A stretch of DNA of 64,000 nucleotides, from assembly GCF_003667565.1 (NCBI RefSeq), contig NZ_RCUX01000005.1, positions 1-64,000 of the forward strand. Direction: 5' to 3'. Both the position numbers and the translations under genes were made by a program. Source of the DNA: Mycetocola tolaasinivorans (lineage in GTDB: Bacteria; Actinomycetota; Actinomycetes; Actinomycetales; Microbacteriaceae). Positions within the stretch are counted from its first letter, which is position 1, and the number at the start of each line of letters is the position of its first letter. This document shows positions 18,559-27,944 of this stretch, in pieces. Under the pieces are notes generated by a model, which did no database searches, was not told the DNA's origin, and saw only the letters and a program-made list of their open reading frames with translations.

Positions 18559-19465
18559 CATCGATATTGTGGCCACCGGGGAGACCCTCACGGCGATCCC
18601 CACCGCGATGCCCACCGTACGTATCGCCACCGCCCTGCCGGGGATGCAGCGCAGTGAACGCCGGGCCGCCGAGATCATCGCGGCCGACCCGGAGAGCGTC
18701 GTGGAACTGACCGCTCAGGAGCTCGCCGACCGCGCCGGTGTGGCCCGCTCGACGGTGGTGCGGATGTGCCAGAGCCTCGGGTATCGCGGCTATCCGCAGC
18801 TGCGCGTGGCTCTGGCGGGGGAACTCGCCCTGGCTGGGGAACTCGCCCAGCGCGCGGAGGATGCGGATCCGGGCGCGGGCGCGCTCGGCCGTATTCGTGC
18901 GGAGATCGTGGCGCTGGCCCAGGTGCTGCCGCAGATCGCGAGCGTGCTGAGCGAACCCGAAGTGGATTCGGCGGTAGACTCCATCGTCGCGGCCGGCCGC
19001 GTGCTCGTGGTGGCGAGCGGCCTGTCTGGCCCGCTGGCGATGGACCTGGCGATGCGTCTGACCGCCGCCGGCCGCCCGGCCGAAACCCTCGCCGATCCGA
19101 TCGGCCAGCAGATCGCCGCGCGTGGCCTGCGGGCGGAGGATGTCTGCCTGGTGATCTCGGGCAGCGGCGCGAACGAGGCGAGCCTCCGCGCGGCCGCTCA
19201 GGCCAATGAGGCGGGTGCGCGGGTGATCGCGGTCACCTCCTTCCGCAACACCCCGCTGACCCGCCTGGCGGCGATCACCCTGCTGCTGGCACCCGCGGCG
19301 AGTTTCCGGCAGGAGCTGGAGCACACCTCGAGGGTGCCGCACGTGGTGTTCCTCGAGGCGCTGGTGGAGACCATCGGCACGCGCCTCGGCGTGGCCGGTG
19401 AGCGGGCACGTTCGCGCGTGCTCGACGTTCTCGCCGAAAACCTCGGCGATGAGGCGGGCCGCTAG
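18545..19465 (+). CDS. MurR/RpiR-family transcriptional regulator with SIS domain
   Basis: 306 residues: an N-terminal RpiR helix-turn-helix (about 40-100; QELADRAGVARSTVVR) and a C-terminal sugar-isomerase (SIS) domain (about 140-280; VVASGLSGPLAMDLA, VISGSGANEASLRA). SIS domains in this family bind sugar phosphates. The GTG start overlaps the end of the second permease by 14 bases, so it belongs to the operon and probably regulates it. A sugar-phosphate-sensing regulator on a phosphonate-type importer hints that the ligand may be a phosphorylated or phosphonylated sugar (inference). Confidence 0.9.
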   Translation: MTSPSIDIVATGETLTAIPTAMPTVRIATALPGMQRSERRAAEIIAADPESVVELTAQELADRAGVARSTVVRMCQSLGYRGYPQLRVALAGELALAGELAQRAEDADPGAGALGRIRAEIVALAQVLPQIASVLSEPEVDSAVDSIVAAGRVLVVASGLSGPLAMDLAMRLTAAGRPAETLADPIGQQIAARGLRAEDVCLVISGSGANEASLRAAAQANEAGARVIAVTSFRNTPLTRLAAITLLLAPAASFRQELEHTSRVPHVVFLEALVETIGTRLGVAGERARSRVLDVLAENLGDEAGR

Positions 19466-19519
19466 GCTCGCCCACTCACCCCCGGCTCGCATCGGAAACG
19501 AGCCGACCGGGTGCTCGAT

Positions 19520-19549
19520 GCCCCGTACCGTCCTCCAGCGGTGCGGGGC
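19520..19549. terminator. hairpin after the Phn-type operon
   Basis: GCCCCGTACCG (19520-19530) pairs with CGGTGCGGGGC (19539-19549), one G-U pair, loop of 8. It lies 54 bp after the regulator stop and suits termination of the rightward operon. Confidence 0.6.
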
Positions 19550-19567
19550 GTCGTTCGTTCCCGGACA

Positions 19568-19608
19568 GCACTGTGCCCCGGCTGGAGGACCCGGCCGGGG
19601 CACAGTGC
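19568..19608. terminator. hairpin after the ABC exporter gene
   Basis: A 15-bp perfect inverted repeat (19568-19582 with 19594-19608) sits 8 bp past the stop of the leftward ABC exporter gene. There is no T-run on either side, as with several intergenic hairpins in this window. Confidence 0.6.
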
Positions 19609-19615
19609 GGGAGCG

Positions 19616-21469
19616 TTACACCAGGAACTGGTGCTTTGCGAGGTCGCGGTAGAGCGGTACGGAGGCTACCAGTTCGGAGTGGGTGCCGGTGCCCAGCACG
19701 GTGCCGTGCTCGAGCACCACGATCTTGTCGCTGTCCACCACGGTGGAGAGGCGGTGGGCGATGATGATGAGGGTGCGGTCCTTGGCCACGGCGTCGAGGG
19801 CGACGCGCATCAGCTGCTCGTTCTGGCCGTCGAGCGAGGAGGTGGACTCATCCAGCAGCAGCACCGGGTGGGCGGCGAGCAGCGCGCGGGCAATGGCCAG
19901 GCGCTGACGCTCACCACCGGAGAGCATGATGCCGTCCTCGCCCACCGCGGCGTCGAGACCGGCGCTGTTACGCTCCAGGACCTCACCGAGGTTGACGTCG
20001 CGCAGCACGCGCTCGCAGTCGGCGTCGGTGGCGTCCGGCGCCCCCAGCAGAAGGTTGTCGCGCAGCGAGCCGGCGAGCACCGGGGCATCCTGCTCGACGT
20101 AGCCGATCTGGCCGCGGAGGTCCGCCCGGTCAAGCGCGCGGATGTCGCGGCCGCCGAAGAGGATCGCGCCGTCCTGCGGGTCGTAGAAGCGCTCGACCAG
20201 CGCGAGGATCGTCGACTTACCGGCACCCGAGGGGCCGACCAGCGCGGTGCGGGTACCGCGATCGGCGGAGAAGGACACCCCGCGCAGCACCTCGGTACGC
20301 TCGCCCGTGGCCACCACGGTGCGGATCTCATCGGCCTCGGCCGGGCCCGCGGTGGCGGGTGCCGTGGCGTAGCCAAACACCACGTCGCGGAACTCGATGG
20401 CCGGAGCCTCGGCCGACACCGTACCCGGGTCGGTCAGAGCCGCGGCGATCTCGGCGTCGCGGGCATCCTCGGCCGGCAGATCGATGATCTCCTGAATACG
20501 GCCGAGCGCACCGAGCGCCTGGTTGGTTGCGGTGAGCGCGCCAAAGGCCTGCCCCAGCGGCATGATCATCATGAACAGGAACATCACAAACGCGACCAGG
20601 CTCGAAATCTCGATCGCACCCGAGGCCACGCGGAAACCGCCGACTCCCAGCACCACCAGGAGCGAAGCCTGCATCGCGATACCGGCCACCGGCACGACGA
20701 GCGCGGAGGCCTTGGCCACCCGAATGCCCATCTTCCAGGCGGCGGTGGCGTGCTGCTCCACCCCGGCGATCTCGCGCTCCGTGGCACCCGCGGCCCGGAC
20801 GGTGCGCACCGAGCTGATGGCCCGCTCAACGGCCGAAGTGAGGTCACCCACGCGGGCCTGCGCGGCGGCGCTGGCCTGACGAATGCGCGCGGACAGCGCG
20901 ACGACCACGAGCACCGAGACGGCCACCACGAGCACGGTGAGTCCGAGCAGCACCGGGTCAAGAATCAGCATCGCGATGAGCGCACCCACAAACGTGACCG
21001 CGCCACCAATGGCCTCGATCAGGCCCTGGGTCAGCACCGCGCGCAGCAGCGTGGTGTCGCTGCCCACACGAGACACCAGGTCGCCCGTGCGGCGGGCATC
21101 AAACTCGGAAACCGGCAGGCGCAGCATGCGCGAAATCAGGCGCTTGCGGCTCGACAGCACCACGCCCTCACCGGTGCGCTGCAGCAGGTAGTGCTGGTAG
21201 CCCATGAGCAGCGCGGAAATAACCACGAGGGCCACGAGTGCCCACACCAGCGAACCCAGCATCTCGTTCTTCTGCACCCGGCCGATGACCTGACTCACCA
21301 GCAGCGGCTGAGCCAGCGAGGCCAGGGCCCCGAGGACCGAGAGTAGGATGATGAACCACAGCATCCGCTTGTGTTCAAACAGGAACGGCAGCAGCTGCCG
21401 GAACGAGGCGCGGGGGCCCTCCTGCGGCTTACGCCGGGCAAACGGTGAACGGGACGAGGGCGAAGACAT
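19616..21469 (-). CDS. ABC transporter, fused permease and ATP-binding protein (multidrug/lipid exporter type)
   Basis: 617 residues: an exporter-type membrane domain (about residues 30-320, six helices) fused to an ATPase domain with Walker A GPSGAGKST, signature LSGGERQ and Walker B VLLLDESTSSLD. It probably works as a homodimer expelling drugs or lipids (MsbA/BmrA class). The ATG at 21469 is preceded by GGAAAGG. The frame is open another 216 bases upstream, but that sequence is unlike the family. It is monocistronic. Confidence 0.92.
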   Translation of the reverse strand: MSSPSSRSPFARRKPQEGPRASFRQLLPFLFEHKRMLWFIILLSVLGALASLAQPLLVSQVIGRVQKNEMLGSLVWALVALVVISALLMGYQHYLLQRTGEGVVLSSRKRLISRMLRLPVSEFDARRTGDLVSRVGSDTTLLRAVLTQGLIEAIGGAVTFVGALIAMLILDPVLLGLTVLVVAVSVLVVVALSARIRQASAAAQARVGDLTSAVERAISSVRTVRAAGATEREIAGVEQHATAAWKMGIRVAKASALVVPVAGIAMQASLLVVLGVGGFRVASGAIEISSLVAFVMFLFMMIMPLGQAFGALTATNQALGALGRIQEIIDLPAEDARDAEIAAALTDPGTVSAEAPAIEFRDVVFGYATAPATAGPAEADEIRTVVATGERTEVLRGVSFSADRGTRTALVGPSGAGKSTILALVERFYDPQDGAILFGGRDIRALDRADLRGQIGYVEQDAPVLAGSLRDNLLLGAPDATDADCERVLRDVNLGEVLERNSAGLDAAVGEDGIMLSGGERQRLAIARALLAAHPVLLLDESTSSLDGQNEQLMRVALDAVAKDRTLIIIAHRLSTVVDSDKIVVLEHGTVLGTGTHSELVASVPLYRDLAKHQFLV

Positions 21470-21690
21470 GAGGCCTTTCCTGGCGCCACGCACCCGTGGG
21501 GCGCGGCAAATACGGCGGGGGAGCGCACACACGGTGCTTCCCCTAAGGTAGAACACCCGCGGGGCCTGGTCAAACGCGCGGGTAACGCGCGTGACCTGGG
21601 ATTTTGCCGACCCCGCGTCGATGGGGGACCGACGCGGTGTCGCCAACACGGGCGTGTCCCGCGGACACCGCGGACAACCCGGCACAACGG

Positions 21691-21749
21691 CGGCGGCCCC
21701 GCCTCTCGAACCGGCCGGTGAGGCGCGGAAACGGGAGACGGGGCCGCCG
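21691..21749. terminator. large hairpin after the MHS transporter gene
   Basis: An 18-base arm at 21691-21708 pairs, with few mismatches, with 21732-21749. It lies 12 bp past the stop of the leftward transporter gene. The remaining gap up to 21470 contains another GC-rich inverted repeat around 21620 and no gene. Confidence 0.6.
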
Positions 21750-21760
21750 AAGAAAACGAC

Positions 21761-23173
21761 CTAGTTGTCGATGTTGATGTCCTTGGTCTCGCGCGAGAGC
21801 AGCAGCGCGATCAGGGTGAGGACACCCATCGCGACCAGGTACATGCCCACCAGGAACGGGCTGCCGTCGCCGGCCTGCCACAGCTGCAGCGCGATCAGCG
21901 GGGCCACCGCGGCACCGAGGATCGAGCTCACATTGTAGGAGATAGCCGAACCGGAGTAGCGCACGTTGGTCGGGAACAGCTCGGGCAGCAGCGCGCCCAT
22001 CGGGCCAAACGTGGCACCCATCAGGGTGAAACCGATGATGAGGAACGCCTGGGTCAGGCCCTTATCCGCACCGAGCATCGGCTCAAACAGGAAGCCGAAA
22101 CCGATGATCAGGATGGTGATGACGATCAGGGTCTTGCGGCGACCGAAGCGGTCGGCCAGCGGGCCCGAAACCAGGGTGAAGATACCGAAGAACACCACAC
22201 CGATGATGAGCATCAGCACGAAGTCGACGTAGCCGAAGCCGCCACCCGGGAAGAACGTGCTCGGGTCAAACGGCTTACCCGCGGCCTCGGCGGCCTTCTG
22301 CGCGGCCTCAACCGAGGAGGCGCGGGTGCCGAAGGTCAGGGTGAAGTTGGTCATCAGGTAGAACAGCACGTAGGTCGCCAGCATGATGAAGGTACCCAGG
22401 ATGAGGTTCTTCCAGTGGAAACGGAAGACCTCGGCCAGCGGCGACTTCTTGAGCTTGCCGCTCTCGGCGTTCTTCTGGAAGCTCGTGGACTCCACCAGGC
22501 GCAGACGCACCCAGAGGCCCACGATCACCATGACCGCGGAGAACAGGAACGGAATACGCCAGCCCCAGGCGATGAACGCCTCGGACTGCAGTGCCGGGTT
22601 GTCGGCGTGCGGGAGCAGCGCGTTGATGATGAGGAACAGGCCGTTGGCGATGATGAAGCCGAGCGGTGCACCCAGCTGCGGGAACGTGCCGTACCAGGCG
22701 CGCTTGCCCGCGGGGGCGTTCTCGGTCGCGACCAGCGCGGCACCGGACCACTCACCACCGAGGGCGAAGCCCTGACCCAGGCGCAGGATCAGCAGGAGCA
22801 GCGCGGCCCACCAACCGATGGACTCAAACGTCGGCAGCACACCGATCAGGAACGTGGCGATACCCATCGTGAGCAGTGAGGCGACGAGGGTTGCCTTGCG
22901 GCCATAGCGGTCACCAAAGTGGCCGAAGACCATCGCGCCGACCGGGCGCGCGACCATCGCCGCACCAAAGGTGGCAAACGAGGCGAGAAGCGAGGTGGTC
23001 GGGTTGGCACTGGGGAAGAAGAGCGTCGGGAACACGAGAACCGCCGCGGTGGCGTAGACGTAGAAGTCGTAGAACTCGATCGTGGTGCCGATGAGGCTCG
23101 CGGTAATAACGCGCGAGCGCGGGTTGGCCGGGGTTGCGGAGGCCTTCGAATCCCCCGTGGTTGCTGCTGACAT
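21761..23173 (-). CDS. MFS transporter, metabolite:H+ symporter (MHS) family
   Basis: About 470 residues with twelve predicted helices. The MHS hallmarks are present: SLIGTTIEFYDFYVYATAA in helix 1, GHFGDRYGRKATLV after helix 2 and LRLGQGFALGGEWSGAALVA in helix 4, plus the second-half loop DRFGRRKTLI. Relatives import osmolytes, dicarboxylates or aromatic acids with protons; the substrate here is undetermined. The ATG at 23173 is used; a TTG at 23185 is possible. It is monocistronic. Confidence 0.9.
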   Translation of the reverse strand: MSAATTGDSKASATPANPRSRVITASLIGTTIEFYDFYVYATAAVLVFPTLFFPSANPTTSLLASFATFGAAMVARPVGAMVFGHFGDRYGRKATLVASLLTMGIATFLIGVLPTFESIGWWAALLLLILRLGQGFALGGEWSGAALVATENAPAGKRAWYGTFPQLGAPLGFIIANGLFLIINALLPHADNPALQSEAFIAWGWRIPFLFSAVMVIVGLWVRLRLVESTSFQKNAESGKLKKSPLAEVFRFHWKNLILGTFIMLATYVLFYLMTNFTLTFGTRASSVEAAQKAAEAAGKPFDPSTFFPGGGFGYVDFVLMLIIGVVFFGIFTLVSGPLADRFGRRKTLIVITILIIGFGFLFEPMLGADKGLTQAFLIIGFTLMGATFGPMGALLPELFPTNVRYSGSAISYNVSSILGAAVAPLIALQLWQAGDGSPFLVGMYLVAMGVLTLIALLLSRETKDINIDN

Positions 23174-23371
23174 GCTGTCGTCCAAAAACGTTGAGTATCA
23201 AGAAAGAGGGGCAGTCATCACGGGGGTGGAGTGAACACTGAGCCTGAAAAACGTGGGTTCCGGTTGTGGCGGAGATAGCCAATATACGCCTATTCCGAGG
23301 GGAACCCGAAACTCCCTGGCGTGGGGTAAACAATCAGTGTCGGAATGAAAGGACCGGGTTAGGGTGGGGAA

Positions 23372-24064
23372 ATGAGTGAAGAGTCCGCGCCGACCCCCGC
23401 CCGTGCAGTTCCCGGAGAGGGGATCCCCGATGGCCGCGGTCGCAGCGGACTGGACCGCGTGGGTCGAGACCTCACCGGTAACCCGGACGTACGCATCCTC
23501 GACGTCGAGGTGACCTCCGATGGCTGGCACGTGCTGCGCCGGACCACCCTGGAATACCGGGACCGGCACGGTAACTGGGGTCGACAAACGCGGGAAACCT
23601 ACGATCGCGGAAACGGTGCCACGATCCTGCTGTACCGCACCGATACTCGCACGGTCTTGCTGACCAGACAGTTTCGCTTTCCCGCCTACGTCAACGGGCA
23701 CCCCGACGGCGTGTTGATTGAGGCCGCCGCGGGCCTCCTCGACGGAGATGCCCCCGAGGACGCGATCGCCCGGGAGACCCACGAGGAGCTGGGGGTCGCG
23801 GTCCGCGCGCCACGCTACCTCTTTGACCTCTACATGAGTCCGGGATCGGTCACCGAGCGCGTGCACTTCTTCGCCGCCGAGTACGCTCCCGAGGATGAAA
23901 CCGGTGCCGGGGGCGGCGTGGCCGATGAGGGCGAGGAGATCGAGCGAGTGGAGCTGGGATTCGACGACGCCTACGCCGCCATCGCAGACGGCCGAATTCG
24001 CGATGGCAAGACCGTGATCCTGCTGCAGTGGGCCGCGCTGAATCTCTTCGGCGCGGCCCACTAG
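23372..24064 (+). CDS. nudK: NUDIX hydrolase, NudK-like (GDP-mannose/nucleoside-diphosphate-sugar pyrophosphatase)
   Basis: 230 residues. The central segment TYDRGNGATILLY, RQFRFPAYVNG, the Nudix box (GLLDGDAPEDAIARETHEEL), FDLYMSPGSVTE and the C-terminal IRDGKTVILLQ closely follow E. coli NudK, which splits GDP-mannose. As in NudK, the Nudix box is one residue shorter than the classical spacing. The first 35 residues are an extra, Pro/Arg-rich extension. It stands alone; the ATG at 23372 follows GTTAGGGTGGGG. Confidence 0.85.
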   Translation: MSEESAPTPARAVPGEGIPDGRGRSGLDRVGRDLTGNPDVRILDVEVTSDGWHVLRRTTLEYRDRHGNWGRQTRETYDRGNGATILLYRTDTRTVLLTRQFRFPAYVNGHPDGVLIEAAAGLLDGDAPEDAIARETHEELGVAVRAPRYLFDLYMSPGSVTERVHFFAAEYAPEDETGAGGGVADEGEEIERVELGFDDAYAAIADGRIRDGKTVILLQWAALNLFGAAH

Positions 24065-24086
24065 GCGGGAGGCCTCGACTCGGAAC

Positions 24087-24551
24087 CTAGAGCGAGCGCA
24101 GCAGCACCGCGGTGTGCAGTGCGGCCTCGGCGGCCTCGCGGCCCTTGTCCTCGCGCGAACCGGGGAGGCCCGCACGATCGATGCCCTGTGCCTCATCGTC
24201 CAGGGTGAGGACGCCGAAGCCCACCGGCTTCCCGGTCAGGACGGACACCTGGGTCAGGCCCGAGGTTGCCGCATCCGAGACAAACTCAAAGTGCGGGGTG
24301 CCGCCGCGGATGATGACGCCGAGCGCCACCACCGCATCCGCACCGCCCTCGAGCGCCGCGCGTGCGGCCACCGGCAGCTCGAAGCTGCCCGCGACGCGCA
24401 CGGTCTTGAACGTTGCGCCAGACTCGGTCAGGGCCTTCTCGGCACCGGCGATGAGGCCGTTGCTGATCTCCTCGTGCCAGGATCCGGCGATCACGGTGAC
24501 GTTGAGGCCGGTGCCGTCAACCTGAAGGGAGGGAATTCCGTTGCTGCTCAT
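24087..24551 (-). CDS. ribH: 6,7-dimethyl-8-ribityllumazine synthase
   Basis: 154 residues, standard length. It condenses dihydroxybutanone phosphate with the ribityl-aminopyrimidine, the penultimate riboflavin step. GSFELP (about 55-60), ALGVIIRGGTPHFEFV with the active-site His, and the DEAQGIDRAG region are all present. It is the last gene of ribD-ribE-ribBA-ribH, 24 bp after ribBA, and is expected to assemble into a capsid-like or pentameric particle. Confidence 0.96.
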   Translation of the reverse strand: MSSNGIPSLQVDGTGLNVTVIAGSWHEEISNGLIAGAEKALTESGATFKTVRVAGSFELPVAARAALEGGADAVVALGVIIRGGTPHFEFVSDAATSGLTQVSVLTGKPVGFGVLTLDDEAQGIDRAGLPGSREDKGREAAEAALHTAVLLRSL

Positions 24552-24575
24552 AGTGTGTGTTCCGTTCGGTTGGGA

Positions 24576-25838
24576 TTAGTCGGACAGCGGGATGAACGAG
24601 CCGGGCTCGCCCTCGAAGCGGTGGCCCATGCGGTCGCGCTTAGTCTGCAGGTAGTTCTCGTTGACCGCGCCAACACCCACCACGAGGGGCAGACGCTCAA
24701 CCACGCTGATGCCGGCCTCTTCGAGCTGGCGGATCTTCTCCGGGTTGTTGGTCAGCAGGCGTACGGCGCTCACGCCGAGATCCTCGAGGATTGCGCTCGC
24801 CGGCAGGTAGCTGCGGGCATCCGCGGGCAGACCGAGGGCGAGGTTGGCGTCGAGGGTGTCATAGCCCTGCTCCTGCAGCGCGTAGGCACGCAGCTTGTTG
24901 ATCAGGCCGATGCCGCGACCCTCCTGGCCGCGCATGTAGATGACCACGCCATCCTTCTCGGCGATCTCCTTGAGCGCGGCATCCAGCTGCGGGCCACACT
25001 CGCACTTGAGCGAGCCCAGTGCCTCACCGGTCAGGCACTCCGAGTGCACGCGCAGAATCGCGGTGTCGGTGAGCTCGCCGTGGATCAGGGCCAGGTGCTC
25101 GGCACCGGTCTGGCGATCGCGGTAGGCACGAACCTTGAAGTCACCGTGGGTGGTGGGCAGGTTGGTTTCGATCTCGAAGTGCACGGCCGAGTCGTTTGCC
25201 ACGGCGGCGAGCTGTTCGGTGGTGCCGGCATCGGCGGCGTTGAGGTACTCGATCAGATCGGCGATGGTGATCACCGGGATGTCGTATTCGACGCCGAGCT
25301 CGAGCAGGCCGGGCAGGCGCATCATGTCGCCATCATCGGTCACGACCTCACCGATCACGCCGACCGGCTGCAGACCCGCGAGACGCAGCAGGTCAACGGC
25401 TGCCTCGGTGTGACCCGCGCGCTCGCGCACTCCACCGGCCACCGCGCGCAGTGGCACGATGTGTCCCGGGCGGATCAGGTCGGTCGCGACGCTGTTGGGG
25501 TTGCCGAGTACGCGCAGGGTGCGGGCGCGGTCGGAGGCGCTGATGCCGGTGGTGACGCCCGAGGCGGCATCCACGGTCACGGTGTAGGCGGTCTTGCGCG
25601 GGTCCTGGCTGTTGGCCACCATCGGCGGCAGCTCCAGGCGGTCCGCAATGTCCGCGGGCATCGGGGCGCAGAGGTATCCGCTGGTGTGGCGTACGGCCCA
25701 CGCCACGGTGTCATGGGTCGCGAGTTCGGCGGCGAAAATCACGTCGCCCTCGTTCTCGCGGCCCTCATCGTCGGCCACGAGGATTGCCTTGCCCGCGCGC
25801 AGGGCGGCGAGGGCGGCAGGAATGGTGGAGAGACTCAT
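24576..25838 (-). CDS. ribBA: bifunctional 3,4-dihydroxy-2-butanone-4-phosphate synthase / GTP cyclohydrolase II
   Basis: 420 residues. The N-terminal half (about 1-205) is the DHBP synthase, with the acidic DDEGRENEGD loop and RAGHTEAAVDL. The C-terminal half is GTP cyclohydrolase II, with zinc-binding cysteines in ECLTG and LKCECG, plus GRGIGL and LLTNNPEK. It supplies both precursors of riboflavin. Its ATG is two bases after the ribE stop, indicating coupling. Confidence 0.97.
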   Translation of the reverse strand: MSLSTIPAALAALRAGKAILVADDEGRENEGDVIFAAELATHDTVAWAVRHTSGYLCAPMPADIADRLELPPMVANSQDPRKTAYTVTVDAASGVTTGISASDRARTLRVLGNPNSVATDLIRPGHIVPLRAVAGGVRERAGHTEAAVDLLRLAGLQPVGVIGEVVTDDGDMMRLPGLLELGVEYDIPVITIADLIEYLNAADAGTTEQLAAVANDSAVHFEIETNLPTTHGDFKVRAYRDRQTGAEHLALIHGELTDTAILRVHSECLTGEALGSLKCECGPQLDAALKEIAEKDGVVIYMRGQEGRGIGLINKLRAYALQEQGYDTLDANLALGLPADARSYLPASAILEDLGVSAVRLLTNNPEKIRQLEEAGISVVERLPLVVGVGAVNENYLQTKRDRMGHRFEGEPGSFIPLSD

Positions 25839-25840
25839 GA

Positions 25841-26473
25841 TTATCGGCTTTCGTTGGTGGGAGCTGCGGCGGTCACGGCGAGCAGGCGCTCCACGTGACG
25901 TGCCAAAATATCGGTTTCAAGATTGACGGTGTCGCCGAGCGTGCGCTCGCCGAGGGTGGTGGCGACGAGGGTTTCGGGGATCAGCGACACCTCGAACCAG
26001 GGCGCGGTTTCGGCGGGATCGGAGATCGCGCTCACGGTGAGGGAGACCCCGTCCACGGTGATCGAGCCCTTGTCGGTGACGAGCGAGGCGAGCTCACTCG
26101 GCAGCGAGAATCGCAGCACGCGCCAGGCGTCACCCGGGGTGATCGACAGCAGTGCGCCGGTGCCATCCACGTGGCCCTGGACGATGTGGCCGCCGAGGCG
26201 GTCGCCCACCTGCGCGGCCCGCTCGAGGTTGACCTTCGTACCCACGGTGGCGCCGTCGAGGGCCGACATGGTGAGGGTCTGCGCCATGACGTCCGCGGTG
26301 AAGGATGTCTCGGTCTGCTCGATCACGGTGAGGCAGACGCCGCTGACCGCGATCGAGTCGCCGTGGGCGGCGTCGGAGACCACGAGCGGCCCCTCGACGG
26401 TGATGCGCAGGGCGTCGGGGCTGGGTACGAGCGCGGTGATGGTGCCGAGCTCCTCAATGATTCCGGTAAACAC
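25841..26473 (-). CDS. ribE: riboflavin synthase, alpha subunit
   Basis: 210 residues made of two tandem lumazine-binding barrels. The N-terminal FTGIIEELG is diagnostic, as are the SIAVSGVCLTV and SITVDGVSLTV pair marking the two repeats. It dismutates two lumazines into riboflavin. The GTG start at 26473 shares one base with the ribD stop (TAGTG); the frame is open upstream only as a shadow of ribD. Confidence 0.96.
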   Translation of the reverse strand: MFTGIIEELGTITALVPSPDALRITVEGPLVVSDAAHGDSIAVSGVCLTVIEQTETSFTADVMAQTLTMSALDGATVGTKVNLERAAQVGDRLGGHIVQGHVDGTGALLSITPGDAWRVLRFSLPSELASLVTDKGSITVDGVSLTVSAISDPAETAPWFEVSLIPETLVATTLGERTLGDTVNLETDILARHVERLLAVTAAAPTNESR

Positions 26474-27543
26474 TAGTTGGCTCCTGGAGTGGGCTGGGTG
26501 GACGGGGTGGGGTCTTGGGGCTGCGGGGGCGCGGGTTCCGCGGTGAGGCGCAGATCCGAACCCAGGTGTCGCACATCGGTGATGCTGAGGCGATGCTGAT
26601 CGGTGATCGTGCCGACCCCGAGGTCGGTCAGCGCGAGTTTCGGGCCGCCGATCAGGGTGGGGGCGATGTACACGAGGATGCGGTCGGCAAATCCGGCGCG
26701 AATGAACGAGCTGGCGAGGCTCGGCCCGCCCTCCACAAACACCGAGCGGATGCCGAGCTTCCACAGTTTTTCGAGATCTGCGGCGAGATCGTCTCCGCTG
26801 AGGGTAATGAGTTCGCGCGGGTGTCGGCGCAGGGCAGCATCGGCGGGCACCTCGCGGTGGCCAAAGACCACCGGTACGGGCTGGCTGAGCGGGGCACCGT
26901 TTTCCTCGCCGCGGGCGGTGAGGGCCGGGTCATCGGCGAGCACGGTGCCGGTACCGACGGCGATCGCGTCGTGCCGGGAGCGTTCAAGATGAACGTCGGC
27001 GCGGGCATCGGGGCCGGTGATCCACTGGCTGGTGCCGTCGGCCGCGGCCGCGCGGCCGTCGAGGCTGGTGGCCCACTTCACTGTGACCGTGGGACGGCCT
27101 CGTCGAGCCTCGCGCAGCCAGTCGGCTAGGAGCTCCTCGGCCTCCTCGCGGCGCGGGCCGAGCTGGGCGGGGATCCCCGCATCGATCAGGGTCTGGGCAC
27201 CGTGGCTCGACACCGCTCCGGGATCGGGCACGGCGAAATACACCTCGGCGACGCCGGCCGCGATGAGCGCCTGCGCGCAGGGACCGGTGCGTCCGGTGTG
27301 GTTGCACGGTTCGAGGGTGACCACGGCGGTGGCCCCGCGGGCCTCACCCGGCGCGAGGTGGGAGAGGGCGTCCACCTCGGCGTGGGCGGTGCCGGCACCG
27401 CGATGCCATCCCTCGGCGAGGGTGTGGCCGTCGGGGCTGAGGATGACGCAACCAACCCGCGGATTAGGGCCGCCTTCGGGCCCGCGGGTGGCGATGTCCA
27501 GGGCACGGGCCATGGCCGCGTCGAGGATGTCTGGGGTGATCAT
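26473..27543 (-). CDS. ribD: bifunctional diaminohydroxyphosphoribosylaminopyrimidine deaminase / reductase
   Basis: 356 residues. The N-terminal deaminase carries the zinc site HAEVDAL and PCNHTGRTGPC (about 50-90). The C-terminal reductase begins near residue 150 (VTVKWATSLDGRAA) and includes FVEGGPSLASSF. It performs steps two and three of riboflavin synthesis. It is the first gene of the operon, about 100 bp downstream of an FMN riboswitch. Confidence 0.96.
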   Translation of the reverse strand: MITPDILDAAMARALDIATRGPEGGPNPRVGCVILSPDGHTLAEGWHRGAGTAHAEVDALSHLAPGEARGATAVVTLEPCNHTGRTGPCAQALIAAGVAEVYFAVPDPGAVSSHGAQTLIDAGIPAQLGPRREEAEELLADWLREARRGRPTVTVKWATSLDGRAAAADGTSQWITGPDARADVHLERSRHDAIAVGTGTVLADDPALTARGEENGAPLSQPVPVVFGHREVPADAALRRHPRELITLSGDDLAADLEKLWKLGIRSVFVEGGPSLASSFIRAGFADRILVYIAPTLIGGPKLALTDLGVGTITDQHRLSITDVRHLGSDLRLTAEPAPPQPQDPTPSTQPTPGAN

Positions 27544-27642
27544 CGGAGTGTGTGCCTTCGGTCGAGCGCACTCCGGGGAGGTCGGGACGCGAGCGTCGCC
27601 GAGCCGCGCAAAAGCGACGACGGGTCGTCAAATCTGCGTGTG

Positions 27643-27784
27643 CTACCTCTCATCCGGACTCGAATCCCGTAGGACCCATAACCGTCGGTGCCGGAATTTC
27701 ACCGGCTCAACCCCTCCCCTCCGAAGAGAAGAGCGGCTCGCGGACTCTCACCGCCGGTTTGGACTCTCACCAACCCCGGAGCAC
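27643..27784 (-). ncRNA. FMN riboswitch (RFN element)
   Basis: On the minus strand the RFN core is complete: GGTGAGAGTCC repeats, an ACCGGCGGT block, TCCGCGAGCC, GGTTGAGCCGGTGAAATTCC, GGCACCGACGGT and AGTCCGGATGAGAG. It lies about 100 bases upstream of ribD. No clear intrinsic terminator with a T-run follows, so control is probably by masking the ribosome-binding site when FMN is bound (inference). An AT-rich promoter-like segment (TTGACC with TAGATAACAAAT) lies just upstream, about 27784-27811. Confidence 0.95.
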
Positions 27785-27894
27785 TTATTTGTTATCTATC
27801 GTAGGTCAACCGCACGACCGGGTGGAAGTATTCCGACACGCAGAGACTTTTTTCCGGCGTGCAGCGTGCATCCAGGTTTCGGCTTCCGAACAGA

Positions 27895-27928
27895 AAAGTG
27901 CTCCCCTCGAAGGCGAGGGGAGCACTTT
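27895..27928. terminator. terminator of the SorC-type regulator gene
   Basis: A 15-bp perfect inverted repeat (AAAGTGCTCCCCTCG with its complement, loop AAGG or similar). On the minus strand it is followed by TTTTCTG. It lies 17 bp after the regulator stop and could act on both strands. Confidence 0.8.
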
Positions 27929-27944
27929 CGGTGTGGCCGGTCGG

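Noticed and set aside
18990..19230. RpiR/SIS gene as a phosphosugar isomerase
   Set aside because: The N-terminal helix-turn-helix and overall length identify a regulator; the SIS domain is for sensing.
19511..21346. Long rightward open frame of 611 residues
   Set aside because: It is antisense to the ABC exporter, which has all its motifs; the frame is His/Gly/Arg-rich nonsense typical of shadows.
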